From the NCBI GenBank assembly GCA_947447265.1, contig CANFKC010000001.1:1-64000 (forward strand): a stretch of 64,000 nucleotides of DNA, in the 5' to 3' direction. The stretch comes from Chitinophagaceae bacterium. Lineage in GTDB: Bacteria; Bacteroidota; Bacteroidia; Chitinophagales; Chitinophagaceae. The notes below the pieces were generated by a model that saw only the letters and a program-made list of their open reading frames with translations, did not search any database and was not told the DNA's origin. Positions 7,985-16,611 of this stretch are shown here, piece by piece (position 1 is the stretch's first letter; every line of letters starts with the position of its first letter). The translations under genes and the position numbers were made by a program.

Positions 7985-9445
7985 ATGTCCGGTATTTCAT
8001 CATACTTAACACCCGGCAGGGTAAATAAAATTAACCTGTTGTGTTTGTTGCTGGCCATCTGCTGGATATTATTTCTGCCGCTAAAAAAAGAAATATGGTA
8101 CGATGAAACGGTTTCCGTGCTCATCAGTAAAGGTTTTTCTCACGACTCCCCTGCTGAATTTGCCAGCCATGCATCCGCAACCAATGAAACGCTTGCGCAA
8201 CTGAACACAACCAGCAATGTGTACCACGCAACGTTGGTTGATAATGGTAATAGCTTCCTCTACAATATTTGCCTGCACTGGTTTACCGGCATCTGCGGTA
8301 ATTCGCTTACGGTTTACGTTTTGTTTTCAAAAATTTGTGCAGCTGCGGCACTGCTTGCTTTTTTTGTGCTGTGCAGCCTCTTTTTTGAAAGCAGCATATT
8401 TACCGCTGTCGCCATCATTCTATTTGCATCCGATAAAATATTCTGGGGCATGGCCCACGAAATACGCGCCTACGAAATGGGCATGTTTTTCATTATCCTC
8501 TCCGCCATCAATTGGTTCAGGTATATGTACCGCGCTGAAAAACCAATGAACCTTTTCCTTACCGGCCTATTTGCCGCATGCGCTATACTCTGCCACTACC
8601 TGAGCGTTTATGCGGTATTGGTATTTATTGGCTACCTGGTTGCAACCAAAAAAGCAAAATTATTTACTGCAAAAAACATACTGGCGCTACTAATTCCGGT
8701 GGCTATAATTGGTGTTTACTTTTACGGCGCTGCATTTGCGTTCGGTAATATGAACCGCCAAAACCTTACCATTAAAGCAAAAACAATTTCGGAAGGGTTC
8801 AGTGTGGCCCAGGTGGCTATTCGCAGCATGAAGTTCGCCGCATTAAATTTCAAGTTTATCTACCCGGCTGTTAAGGGCAACACTGCTGTTGTGGTTTTGT
8901 CATTCCTGATGGTTATTGGCACCTACATTGCCGCATTAAAATTCAGTACAACCAAAGAACAGAAACGTAACCTGAATCTGCTCTTCATCCTCGGTTTCAG
9001 CAGCAGTATCTTTCTTGGGGTGCTCAGCCTTAAGGCACACCACTATACGCCGCTCTACTCGCGCTACTATTCATTTTCAGTGCCATTCTGCACGCTGTTT
9101 GTCGCCTATGCGCTGAAAGTAATTGTCGATGCTATAGATATGAAGGCCGTGGTAGCTGGTGCGGCAACTGCACTTATCATTATACCTTGCTGCGCGCTGT
9201 TCGTGCTGGGAAATGTAAAAAATGCGCCGATTTTGGCCTATAACCATATACCATTGGCTAAAACAATAGTAAATGATAACATTGCAAAAGTTGAAGTACC
9301 TAACTGGGCAGAGGCATTTTTAGTCAGCAGCTTTCTACCTGCCGACCATAAAATAGAATACGTGCTGAATAACACAGCCTATAATTTTGTGTTGTACAAA
9401 CCGGCTGGCATTGAAACCATACCGGTAATAAGAATAGATAATTAA
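7985..9445 (+). CDS. GT-C type membrane glycosyltransferase (ArnT/PMT-like)
   Basis: A 486-residue protein with an N-terminal helix (about 18-33) followed by a periplasmic loop starting KEIWYDETVS (34-43). That loop carries the acidic motif typical of GT-C enzymes that use polyprenyl-phosphate sugars. Eight to ten further helices run through residue 410, and the C-terminal 60 residues are soluble. By family, it would transfer a sugar from a lipid carrier to a periplasmic acceptor such as lipid A, a protein or a glycan. It sits between the GT2 gene, which could supply the lipid-linked donor, and wecB, 12 bases downstream. The acceptor cannot be told from the sequence. Confidence 0.78.
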   Translation: MSGISSYLTPGRVNKINLLCLLLAICWILFLPLKKEIWYDETVSVLISKGFSHDSPAEFASHASATNETLAQLNTTSNVYHATLVDNGNSFLYNICLHWFTGICGNSLTVYVLFSKICAAAALLAFFVLCSLFFESSIFTAVAIILFASDKIFWGMAHEIRAYEMGMFFIILSAINWFRYMYRAEKPMNLFLTGLFAACAILCHYLSVYAVLVFIGYLVATKKAKLFTAKNILALLIPVAIIGVYFYGAAFAFGNMNRQNLTIKAKTISEGFSVAQVAIRSMKFAALNFKFIYPAVKGNTAVVVLSFLMVIGTYIAALKFSTTKEQKRNLNLLFILGFSSSIFLGVLSLKAHHYTPLYSRYYSFSVPFCTLFVAYALKVIVDAIDMKAVVAGAATALIIIPCCALFVLGNVKNAPILAYNHIPLAKTIVNDNIAKVEVPNWAEAFLVSSFLPADHKIEYVLNNTAYNFVLYKPAGIETIPVIRIDN

Positions 9446-9457
9446 GACGAAGGGATC

Positions 9458-10564
9458 ATGAAAAAGGTAATAGTTTTTTTGGGTACAAGGCCGGAAGCAA
9501 TAAAGCTGGCCCCCGTGATAGAGGCTTTGAAAGCGAATAAAAACTTCAATACCCTGGTGTGTTCCACCGGGCAGCACAAAGAAATGTTGCAGCAGGTGCT
9601 GGATTTTTTTAAGATAACTGCCGATTTTTCCCTGGAAGTAATGGAGCCCAATCAGCAACTGGCAGGCCTTACAGCCAAACTGCTGAATAAAATAAACGAC
9701 CTGCTGCTGGCCGAAAAACCAGATATGATAATGGTGCAGGGCGATACCACGACAACTATGGCAGCATCGCTGGCGGCATTCTACAACAAAGTAAAGGTGT
9801 TACATGTGGAAGCTGGCCTGAGAACCTTCAACAAATTCTCGCCGTTCCCTGAAGAAGTGAACAGGATAATTACCACCCGGCTTGCAGATTATCACTACCC
9901 ACCCACCAGCCAAAGCGAAAAGAACCTTTTGGATGAAGGCGTGCCTGATAGCAAAATATGGATCACCGGCAATACAGTAATTGATGCGCTGTTCCTGGGT
10001 TTAAAGAAGATAGAAAACCAAGTTCCAGCAGGCATACCTGCACTCGGGTTAGATAATGTAAAAGACTTTATACTGGTTACTATGCACCGCCGTGAAAACC
10101 ACGGAAGCGGCATACTGAACATTTGCAATGCTATTAAGCGCATCTCAGCCGATGCCAACATACCTGTTGTGTTCCCGGTACACCTTAACCCGAATGTGAA
10201 AGACGTTGTGCACGAAACACTGGGCAACAACCCGATGATTCACCTGGTACCACCTGCCGCTTACCCTGAGTTTTTATGGCTGTTGAATAACTCCCGCCTT
10301 ATACTTACTGATAGTGGTGGCGTACAGGAAGAAGCACCTTCACTGGGCAAGCCGGTATTGCTTTTACGCGACACCACCGAGCGCCCTGAGGCCGTAGAAG
10401 CGGGCACCGTTTTAATGGTTGGCAGTGATACAGAACTCATTTACAAAGAAGCCATGAACCTGCTTACCAACGACGAAGCCTACGAAGCTATGGCCATGAA
10501 ATCAAACCCCTACGGTGATGGTTTTGCGTCGCAAAGGATTGTGGATACGATGCTGGAGATGTGA
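9458..10564 (+). CDS. wecB: UDP-N-acetylglucosamine 2-epimerase, non-hydrolysing
   Basis: A 368-residue GT-B-fold enzyme of normal length. Motifs: LGTRPEAIKLAPVI near the N-terminus, VQGDTTTTMA and HVEAGLRTF in the first domain, then MHRRENHG and DSGGVQEEAPSLGKPVLLLR with DTTERPEA in the second. It interconverts UDP-GlcNAc and UDP-ManNAc in the cytosol, providing ManNAc-type sugars for surface polysaccharide. It is the third gene of a compact unit with the GT2 and GT-C genes, with a gap of 12 bases to the previous stop, which points to a shared job in surface glycan synthesis. A 7-bp tandem tract begins at its stop codon and a terminator hairpin follows. Confidence 0.93.
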   Translation: MKKVIVFLGTRPEAIKLAPVIEALKANKNFNTLVCSTGQHKEMLQQVLDFFKITADFSLEVMEPNQQLAGLTAKLLNKINDLLLAEKPDMIMVQGDTTTTMAASLAAFYNKVKVLHVEAGLRTFNKFSPFPEEVNRIITTRLADYHYPPTSQSEKNLLDEGVPDSKIWITGNTVIDALFLGLKKIENQVPAGIPALGLDNVKDFILVTMHRRENHGSGILNICNAIKRISADANIPVVFPVHLNPNVKDVVHETLGNNPMIHLVPPAAYPEFLWLLNNSRLILTDSGGVQEEAPSLGKPVLLLRDTTERPEAVEAGTVLMVGSDTELIYKEAMNLLTNDEAYEAMAMKSNPYGDGFASQRIVDTMLEM

Positions 10565-10595
10565 GTTAGTAGGTAGTATTTAGTAGATAGTAGCA
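10561..10595. repeat. 7-bp tandem tract, consensus AGTAGRT
   Basis: Five units in unbroken 7-base register: GTGAGTT, AGTAGGT, AGTATTT, AGTAGAT, AGTAGCA. The tract starts on the wecB stop codon. It belongs to the class of heptamer tracts described in the findings. Confidence 0.6.
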
Positions 10596-10616
10596 AGACG
10601 GTTGACGTAAAATATT

Positions 10617-10645
10617 TGAGTCGGAGTGGGAGCTCCGGCTTTTTT
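10617..10645 (+). terminator. Rho-independent terminator after wecB
   Basis: The stem formed by GTCGGAG and CTCCGGC with a short loop is followed by six T residues. It lies about 55 bases after the wecB stop and would end the glycosylation unit. Confidence 0.6.
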
Positions 10646-10700
10646 GTGGTTGGGAGGTATAGTACTGATTGCTACTGACTAATGCTTGCCACAAATTAGG

Positions 10701-11558
10701 TTACCGCCATTTTTGTGTATTTCTCAGGGAATGGAACTGTGCGTACAAATTTTGAAGTCCAAAAGTCCCGATAGCGCCATAATCACTTATACTTTTGACT
10801 TTGCCATTGTTGTATGTTATTTCAATTTTTACAGTCCTATCATCAGTCCAGTTGACCCTATAGTTATCATTCAGTTTTGGCAATCGAATATAATTTATAG
10901 TGGCTACCAGACGATTGTATTCAACTTCCGCAATGACGGCATGAAAATTACCATCCTTACTATTATATTTCTTTGCATTATAGCTGCCTTTCCGGTTCCT
11001 GTCAATTGATAGTTCAAAAACAGGGCAACTACCATAGCAGCCCATGGCGGAAAATTTTATCCGATCTATTTTCAAGTTGTCAGGATTACGATTGTATTCG
11101 ATAAAATTGCCAAATTTAAATACTAGGGTATCTGTATCTGCAATGTCGTTTGTCGCGAAGGTAAATTCATTGTAGCTGCGCACTACAAGTAACGGAATGC
11201 GATCTTTATTTATAATGTTTGTCAACGTGTATTTATTTGATGTGAACGCCCCCCTATCAATAGGGAAAATGCCGTAACGGCCGTTGCCGCTATCTACTAC
11301 AGCTAAAAGGTATCTGCCGTCTATTACAATATCTGTCAAACTATCATTGTTCAGATCAAGTTTAAAAAACTTACCCTTTCCAAAAGTGTCTTCTTCACTT
11401 CCAGCATACGCAATAATTGACTCTTCATTCCATTTTTTGTTTACCTTAGTCATCAAGAATTTCTGAACCTCCGCCACTGTTTTTAACTGGTCAATCTCAT
11501 TGCCTGTAACAATATTGGATATTGGTAACAAAAAGAAAAAAATTGCAAGAATACGCAT
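10701..11558 (-). CDS. Exported protein with DUF6438-like domain
   Basis: A 285-residue protein when started at the ATG at 11558, which gives a good signal peptide (MRILAIFFFLLPISNIVTG). The longer frame to 11588 begins with TTG and spoils it. The middle part contains LDLNNDSLTDIVID (about 75-88), an FG-GAP/calcium-loop-like stretch describing a readout value. The C-terminal third has FSAMGCYGSCPVFELSI, the CYGxCPxY/F pattern of the DUF6438 family, whose function is unknown. It is probably periplasmic or surface-exposed. It stands alone between convergent wecB and a divergent gene, and is AT-richer than both. Confidence 0.75.
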   Translation of the reverse strand: MRILAIFFFLLPISNIVTGNEIDQLKTVAEVQKFLMTKVNKKWNEESIIAYAGSEEDTFGKGKFFKLDLNNDSLTDIVIDGRYLLAVVDSGNGRYGIFPIDRGAFTSNKYTLTNIINKDRIPLLVVRSYNEFTFATNDIADTDTLVFKFGNFIEYNRNPDNLKIDRIKFSAMGCYGSCPVFELSIDRNRKGSYNAKKYNSKDGNFHAVIAEVEYNRLVATINYIRLPKLNDNYRVNWTDDRTVKIEITYNNGKVKSISDYGAIGTFGLQNLYAQFHSLRNTQKWR

Positions 11559-11687
11559 GTTCGTAAGGCTAGTGATAAAAATAGTCAATGTTCTCTAATT
11601 CCAGAACAGCAGCTGCCTGATAAGAGCATAAAATGGAATCATTCCCCATTTTCCTTACCTTAGCCCACTCAAAAACGCGATTTCAAT

Positions 11688-12839
11688 ATGGTGATGCACG
11701 AAGTAAAAACAGAAGCAGATAAAAAGCAGTTTTTACAGGTAGCTATTGATATTTATAAAGGGGATGCCAACTGGATTCGCCCGCTGGATAAGGATATTGA
11801 AGAGGTTTTTGACCCGGCTAAAAACAAATTTTTTAGGCGTGGGGAATGTACCCGGTGGATACTGAAAAATGATGCGGGCAAGCCCATCGGCCGCATCGCA
11901 GCCTTCGTGAACCGCCAATACAAAATGGAGCAGCCTACGGGCGGCATCGGTTTTTTTGAATGCATCAACGATCAGGCCACTGCCAATTTCATGTTCGACT
12001 ATTGCAAGGACTGGCTGAAAGGCAAAGGAATGGAAGCCATGGATGGCCCCATTAACTTCGGAGAAAGGGAGAAATGGTGGGGTTTGGTAGTTGACGGCTA
12101 TTACAGCCCGCTTTATGGCATGAACTACAACCCACCTTACTATGTTACCCTAATGGAAACTTACGGCTTCCAGACCTACTTTAACCAGATCTGCTTCGCT
12201 ATGCAGGTGAAGCAAAAACTGGATGATAAATTCTATGCCCGCCACGCTGCTATCGCTGCTGACCCTAACTACAGGGCGGTAATGATAGATAAAGGCAAAA
12301 TAGAGCAATTCGCAAAGGACTTTACTTATATCTATAATAAAGCATGGGCAGGCCATGGCGGCGGAAAGTCGCTGGAAGAAAAGACAGTGCAGAAAATGTT
12401 CAAAACCATGAAGCCGGTTATGGATGCCCACGTAACTTGGTTTGCCTATTACAAAGATGAACCCATAGCCATGTGGGTTAATCTGCCCGACCTTAACCAA
12501 TACTTCCAGCACCTCAATGGCCAATTCGGCTTGCTCAATAAGGCTAAGTTTTTAATACTGCAGAAGTTCGGTAAATGCAGCCGCTTTGTAGGGTTGGTAT
12601 TTGGTATAATACCCGAATTTCAGGGCAAGGGCGTTGATGCCTACATAATTGTGGAAGGGGCAAAAGTCATTCAGCCTATGGCCAAGTATGACGATTATGA
12701 AATGCAGTGGATAGGCGACTTCAACCCTAAGATGATTAACATTGCCGAAAGCCTCGGCACACACCGCAGCCGCACTTTACGTACCTACCGTTTCCTGTTT
12801 GACAGAACCAAGGAATTTAAGCGCCACCCTATGCTGTAA
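11688..12839 (+). CDS. GNAT-like acyltransferase family protein, hypothetical
   Basis: A 383-residue cytosolic protein without signal peptide or membrane segment. The N-terminal part (about 1-120) has RRGECTRWILKNDAGKPIGRIAAFVN, which reads like the central strands of a GNAT N-acetyltransferase. A second such segment lies at residues 250-350, with IIPEFQGKGVDAYIIVEG resembling the acetyl-CoA loop (QGKGV). Two GNAT-like halves in about 380 residues are common in Bacteroidota proteins of this type. The substrate is unknown. The start could be the first ATG or the ATG two codons later. A perfect hairpin begins at the stop codon, so the gene is probably monocistronic. Confidence 0.7.
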   Translation: MVMHEVKTEADKKQFLQVAIDIYKGDANWIRPLDKDIEEVFDPAKNKFFRRGECTRWILKNDAGKPIGRIAAFVNRQYKMEQPTGGIGFFECINDQATANFMFDYCKDWLKGKGMEAMDGPINFGEREKWWGLVVDGYYSPLYGMNYNPPYYVTLMETYGFQTYFNQICFAMQVKQKLDDKFYARHAAIAADPNYRAVMIDKGKIEQFAKDFTYIYNKAWAGHGGGKSLEEKTVQKMFKTMKPVMDAHVTWFAYYKDEPIAMWVNLPDLNQYFQHLNGQFGLLNKAKFLILQKFGKCSRFVGLVFGIIPEFQGKGVDAYIIVEGAKVIQPMAKYDDYEMQWIGDFNPKMINIAESLGTHRSRTLRTYRFLFDRTKEFKRHPML

Positions 12840-12862
12840 TTGCAACTTTTAAAAAGTTGCAA
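12840..12862. terminator. Perfect 11-bp hairpin at the stop of the GNAT-like gene
   Basis: TTGCAACTTTT and its complement around a single A, directly after the stop codon. The arm ends in A or T runs on either strand, so it may terminate transcription from both sides. Confidence 0.55.
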
Positions 12863-12986
12863 AAGCTGAAAGTAACCCACTTTTAAAAACGGTTACCGAG
12901 ACCAACCTTGACAACTCTTCGGAGATTTGTCAAAGCGGTTGATGCATCTAACATACAGTACTCAACAAATGGGGTTTATAAGATTC

Positions 12987-13018
12987 GATTTGACAACTTT
13001 CAAAAAGGTTGTCAAATC
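12987..13018. repeat. Palindrome GATTTGACAAC / GTTGTCAAATC
   Basis: An 11-bp inverted repeat around a CTTTCAAAAAG centre. It has the same centre style as the hairpins at 12840 and 5877, with different arms. Confidence 0.5.
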
Positions 13019-13049
13019 TTGATTCATGCCACATCAATAACATGAGCTC

Positions 13050-13082
13050 AGGTCTCCGACACTGTAAAAGTCAGGGACACCT
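13050..13082. repeat. Decayed copy of the GTCCCACACTTT palindrome
   Basis: AGGTCTCCGACACTG and CAGGGACACCT align with the arms of the palindromes at 5877 and 42534 with a few substitutions. It lies just beyond the cdsA stop. Confidence 0.45.
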
Positions 13083-13087
13083 AGGTA

Positions 13088-13951
13088 TTACCCCCGGTAC
13101 ACGTGAAAAATACAGGCAATACAAACAAATGCAAACGGTGCGGCTACCAGCAATGAATCGAAACGATCCAACGCGCCACCGTGGCCGGGCATGATGTTAC
13201 CGGAATCTTTTACATCAGCCAGGCGTTTTAATTTCGACTCTATGAGGTCGCCCAGCGTGCCGGCAACAGATGCACAAAGGGCCAGCGCCATTAATTCCAG
13301 CATATTGCCTTTACTGAAATAACCATATACAGCGGCCCCAACAACTGTGAGCAGGCTGCCTCCAATAGTCCCTTCCCAAGTTTTTTTAGGCGAGATAGGC
13401 GAAAAAGGGGTTTTGCCAATAAACGACCCTACAAGGTATTGCATGGTGTCATTGGTCCATATCATTAGTATGAGGGTTAACGGCAGCAGGCTATTGGTGT
13501 CGTAGAGGTAAAGCAAAGACAGCATAGGTACCAGAATATAGCATAAACCGAAAATAGCCAATACCAGTGCATGATAAAAGTCCTTCTTTGAAAGCAGCGC
13601 TACCATAAACAATATAGCAGGCACAATTGCCATACCCTTAAGTATACGCACCGGCACCATATAATCCCATTCCTGCAACCTACCATCGTTGGTTTGTAGA
13701 AGTAATAAAGCTACAAGCACCGAAAGCACCAACCCAATACCCGCAAACACAGGCATGAGCCAGACCGGCCAATAAGCATCGGGGAAAATTCTCTTCATAA
13801 GCAACGTATACTCCCGGTAACACAGCACCCCTATAAGGCATATAAGTGCCAGGAACGATACCGGATTCCAGAGCAGGCCTGCAAGCATAATAATGCCAAA
13901 CACAATTGCACTTGCTGTACGCTTATAAAAAGTAGGTAAATTCAGAGCCAT
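13088..13951 (-). CDS. cdsA: Phosphatidate cytidylyltransferase
   Basis: A 287-residue integral membrane enzyme with about eight helices. The C-terminal signature is clear: DLIESKLKRLADVKDSG followed by PGHGGALDRFDSLL, the CDS family motif with its metal-binding aspartates. It makes CDP-diacylglycerol from CTP and phosphatidic acid in the inner membrane, the branch point of phospholipid synthesis. The upstream CPBP protease gene points the same way, with a 66-base gap that holds an AGTAAAA tandem tract, so the two may share a transcript. Confidence 0.92.
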   Translation of the reverse strand: MALNLPTFYKRTASAIVFGIIMLAGLLWNPVSFLALICLIGVLCYREYTLLMKRIFPDAYWPVWLMPVFAGIGLVLSVLVALLLLQTNDGRLQEWDYMVPVRILKGMAIVPAILFMVALLSKKDFYHALVLAIFGLCYILVPMLSLLYLYDTNSLLPLTLILMIWTNDTMQYLVGSFIGKTPFSPISPKKTWEGTIGGSLLTVVGAAVYGYFSKGNMLELMALALCASVAGTLGDLIESKLKRLADVKDSGNIMPGHGGALDRFDSLLVAAPFAFVCIACIFHVYRG

Positions 13952-13958
13952 ATGAAAA

Positions 13959-13986
13959 AGTAAAAGTAAATTAGTAAAAGTAAAAA
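13959..13986. repeat. Tandem tract AGTAAAA-GTAAATT
   Basis: Four 7-base units (AGTAAAA, GTAAATT, AGTAAAA, GTAAAAA) fill most of the gap between cdsA and the CPBP gene. The reverse complement of this motif recurs at 47730-47750. Confidence 0.5.
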
Positions 13987-14017
13987 TGCGCCTTAGCTTC
14001 TGAGCGCGAAACTCCCG

Positions 14018-14962
14018 CTAAACCGCGCTTTCAGGTATATCTGCCGCTTCAGTCTCGTCAAAATCATTTCCCCAGGTGGCGGGTAAAGGTGTTTTCGTTT
14101 TTACGAGTAAATAAAGCGAGCCTGCAAATACAACTGTTCCACCTATAAACAGCCCAACAGGTATGTGGTCGGCATTCGCGAAACGTTCAACCGCAGTATT
14201 TGTTTTAGCCATGTAAGCCAGAATAACCTGCGTACCATTAAATGCCATATGCGCAAGTATACTGCACCATAACGAACCAGTAAGGTAATAAATGGTAGCT
14301 AATATTGCCCCGGCAAGCGCTATGGAAAGCATCCCGAAGATATTGGAGTGTATATAAGCAAAGATTACCGAGGTAAACAAGATTGAAAACAGGATGCTGT
14401 GCGTGCGTTTATATAAAAAACGCGTCAGGATTCCCCTGAAAAAAAGCTCTTCTCCAATAGCCGGAATAATTGCCATAACCAGGAAGGTGCGCATAAAATC
14501 AGCCACAGTAGGCATGGTAAGGTAAGCCTTCATCATAGCTTCACTGTGTGCCTGGCTTTCTTTGGAAGCAGCACTGAAATTTAAAAGCCCGATCCAGGCC
14601 TGAAGTTGTTCCAGTACAGGCATTGCACCCAGAATCATGAGCACTGCTAATACCAGATGCAGTGCTTTTTTAGGCATCACAATTCCTGTATATTGAAGTG
14701 GCTTAGGATGGGTAAGGTAGGCAAAGAGCAATGATGGCAAAATAAACATGGCTACGCTGGAAATACCCTGCACTATCAGTGACAACTTTATAACCTGGAA
14801 TGGAGAATCCTGTTTAAGCCCGATCAGATCCGCAAATGTAACTCCGGCAAGCTTTGGCAAAAATGCGTACAGGCATCCCGAGCAGAGCGATATCATGGTA
14901 AATACCATCAATAAGAAAAGAAACAGCTGCATACCCCACGGGTAATAACGAAAATACTTCAT
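14018..14962 (-). CDS. CPBP-family intramembrane glutamic protease
   Basis: A 314-residue polytopic membrane protein. The CPBP/Abi motifs are present: EELFFRG (residues 171-177, EExxxR), FAYIHSN with His205, and HMAFNGTQ nearer the C-terminus. Family members related to Rce1 cleave substrates inside the membrane; bacterial substrates are mostly unknown. The ATG at 14962 is preferred over an upstream TTG at 14974, because a promoter box TATCTTTG covers 14972-14979 and would place the transcription start at about the ATG. The last 40 residues are polar and acidic. It is followed by cdsA on the same strand. Confidence 0.88.
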   Translation of the reverse strand: MKYFRYYPWGMQLFLFLLMVFTMISLCSGCLYAFLPKLAGVTFADLIGLKQDSPFQVIKLSLIVQGISSVAMFILPSLLFAYLTHPKPLQYTGIVMPKKALHLVLAVLMILGAMPVLEQLQAWIGLLNFSAASKESQAHSEAMMKAYLTMPTVADFMRTFLVMAIIPAIGEELFFRGILTRFLYKRTHSILFSILFTSVIFAYIHSNIFGMLSIALAGAILATIYYLTGSLWCSILAHMAFNGTQVILAYMAKTNTAVERFANADHIPVGLFIGGTVVFAGSLYLLVKTKTPLPATWGNDFDETEAADIPESAV

Positions 14963-14971
14963 AATAGGCTG

Positions 14972-14979
14972 CAAAGATA
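14972..14979 (-). promoter_or_regulatory. -7 box of the CPBP gene, decides the start
   Basis: On the minus strand TATCTTTG fits TAnnTTTG, 9 bases before the ATG at 14962. It overlaps the alternative TTG start, which therefore cannot be translated from this promoter. Confidence 0.5.
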
Positions 14980-14990
14980 ATTCAAATCAG

Positions 14991-15039
14991 TCGGCAGTGG
15001 GCAGTTTTCGGTCGGCAGTCCTCAATTGGCAATTGGCAG
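14991..15039. repeat. 7-bp tandem tract, consensus TYGGCAR
   Basis: Seven units in exact 7-base register, including TCGGCAG twice, TGGGCAG, TTGGCAA and TTGGCAG. A shorter stretch with the reverse complement (ACTGCCA, ACTGAAA, then ACTGCCGGC out of register) lies at 15261-15284, next to the stop of the following gene. The 220 bases between contain an inverted repeat, ACCTATCG / CGATAGGT, at 15203-15225 and no gene. Confidence 0.6.
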
Positions 15040-15283
15040 TCCCCACCTTTTGAGGGATTCAGTTTTTCAATGTGAATTCACTTTCCAAATCAACGATGAC
15101 TAAGCAAACACATCGCATCAAGTCAAAAGGAAAAAGTCTAAACCCCAAAGTGCCAAACGTGTTCATTTAACAAACAATTTCAGCTCGACTCAACACTAGC
15201 GCACCTATCGTACTAAACGATAGGTATTTAAGACCGTAAACCAATTAAAATAACATGGAGACTGCCAACTGAAAAACTGCCGG

Positions 15284-16363
15284 CTAATAATCTGTTCCTT
15301 TATAAAAAACCTTGAAGATGCCCTGCCCTATCTGGTAGGTTATTACATCATAGTTGAGCGTCCAGCTCGTGAGTTCGGCATTGGTAACATCATACGTTTC
15401 TCCTTCCGTAAAAAGGCGCAAAGTATTGTTGGTATTAATGTAGGCAAGCGAATTGTATTGTATAGTAAGGTCGTTGGGATAGTAGTTTTCCATGTCGGTA
15501 ATCTCTCCCTTGTAAAACACCCTAAGGTAACCGGTAGGGTCGCGGAAGGCAACAATGTTATCGCCCACCTGGTAGGTCGGGTTAAAATAACCCAGGCTCC
15601 TTACGCTATCGCCGTAAAACAATTTGAAATAGCCATCGTTGGTAACAAAGGCAACTACGTTATCGCCTACGTGGTAAGATGATGGAGCAAAATTATCAAT
15701 CAAAAATGTCTGGCCGTTATGGAAAATTTTAAACTTGCTATCGGCATCAACATAAGCCACTGTGTTACGGCCGGCATCAAAACTTTTTACCGGATAGTCT
15801 TCCTGCGCAATTTTACCGCCCCTGAAAAATATCCTGAATTGGTTCGAAAAGTTGTTGTACGCAATAATGTTATCTGCCACGTTTACTGAGGCCAGCGTGC
15901 TATCCGGTATGTAGGTTTCAATGCTTTGCACTGTACCGTTATAGTAAACCTTGTAGTCGCTTTTCAATCCATCCAGAAACAAAATAAGGCTGTCAGCAAT
16001 AAAATACTGGTCACAAATACCGGTAAGGTTTTTTGTTACTCCTTTATCAAATACGTATAACGACTTTTGATTCAGATAGGCTACCAGGTTATCGGTTGCA
16101 TAGAAAGCATTAGTGAAACCAACATTTACCTGCCTTACGCCACCAGCGTAATATATTTTAAACGTTCGGGAATTATCAAGATAAGGTATGGCTATTCTGC
16201 CATTTTTCTTTTGCGTGGGTATCAGAAAGTCAATTTTGTTGATCATGCCACGGTTCCACACCATGAATTCATTCTGGTTATTTACAAATGAAGCGAGGGG
16301 CTGGGCAAATGAGCTACAGTTAGTTAATAATAGCAGGAACAGGCAAGAAAAAATTCGCCGCAT
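15284..16363 (-). CDS. Exported repeat protein, beta-propeller-like, hypothetical
   Basis: A 359-residue protein with a signal peptide ending SSFAQ at about residue 21. The rest consists of about seven imperfect repeats of roughly 40 residues, each with a core such as VGDNIVAFRDPTGYLRVFYKG or AGRNTVAYVDADSKFKIFHNG. Each repeat gives strands like those of a propeller blade. No cysteine-rich or catalytic motif is seen, and there is no T9SS sorting domain. A cysteine at LLLLTNC is a poor lipobox. It is probably periplasmic or surface-associated. The 59-bp terminator-containing element at 16397-16455 lies 33 bases upstream of its start. Confidence 0.72.
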   Translation of the reverse strand: MRRIFSCLFLLLLTNCSSFAQPLASFVNNQNEFMVWNRGMINKIDFLIPTQKKNGRIAIPYLDNSRTFKIYYAGGVRQVNVGFTNAFYATDNLVAYLNQKSLYVFDKGVTKNLTGICDQYFIADSLILFLDGLKSDYKVYYNGTVQSIETYIPDSTLASVNVADNIIAYNNFSNQFRIFFRGGKIAQEDYPVKSFDAGRNTVAYVDADSKFKIFHNGQTFLIDNFAPSSYHVGDNVVAFVTNDGYFKLFYGDSVRSLGYFNPTYQVGDNIVAFRDPTGYLRVFYKGEITDMENYYPNDLTIQYNSLAYINTNNTLRLFTEGETYDVTNAELTSWTLNYDVITYQIGQGIFKVFYKGTDY

Positions 16364-16396
16364 AGAGTGTTCTGATTATCTTAAATACAAATTAAC

Positions 16397-16455
16397 AAAA
16401 AAAAAGCCAGCCTGAGAACAGGCCAGCCCCTATAAACCCTATCACTATGAAAACT
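16397..16455 (-). ncRNA. Conserved 59-bp element with terminator hairpin (copy 1)
   Basis: It is nearly identical to 18840-18897. Read on the minus strand it is a conserved AU-rich leader, then GCTGGCCTG-TTCT-CAGGCTGGC (9-bp stem counting two G-U pairs), then a run of nine T. A minus-strand box TAATTTTG (16460-16467) sits just upstream, so a transcript of about 55 bases could be made. On the plus strand a tiny frame, ATG AAA ACT to a stop, overlaps the end of the element. It may be a small RNA, an attenuator for the gene at 15284-16363, or only a mobile terminator; the sequence does not decide. Confidence 0.4.
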
Positions 16456-16611
16456 GACGCAAAATTATGATAATTTATTATTCCTGACAAAAAAATATTA
16501 CGTGACGGCTTGCGGGGAAACTTGTGCGCCGCCGTTGCCATGATAATTTCTTGAGAAAAATATTATAAAACTCAAAAAATATAATTAATTTTATTTTATT
16601 AACCTACCAAT

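Noticed and set aside
13009-13194. 61-codon plus-strand frame
   Set aside because: Overlaps the end of cdsA and two palindromes; a shadow frame.
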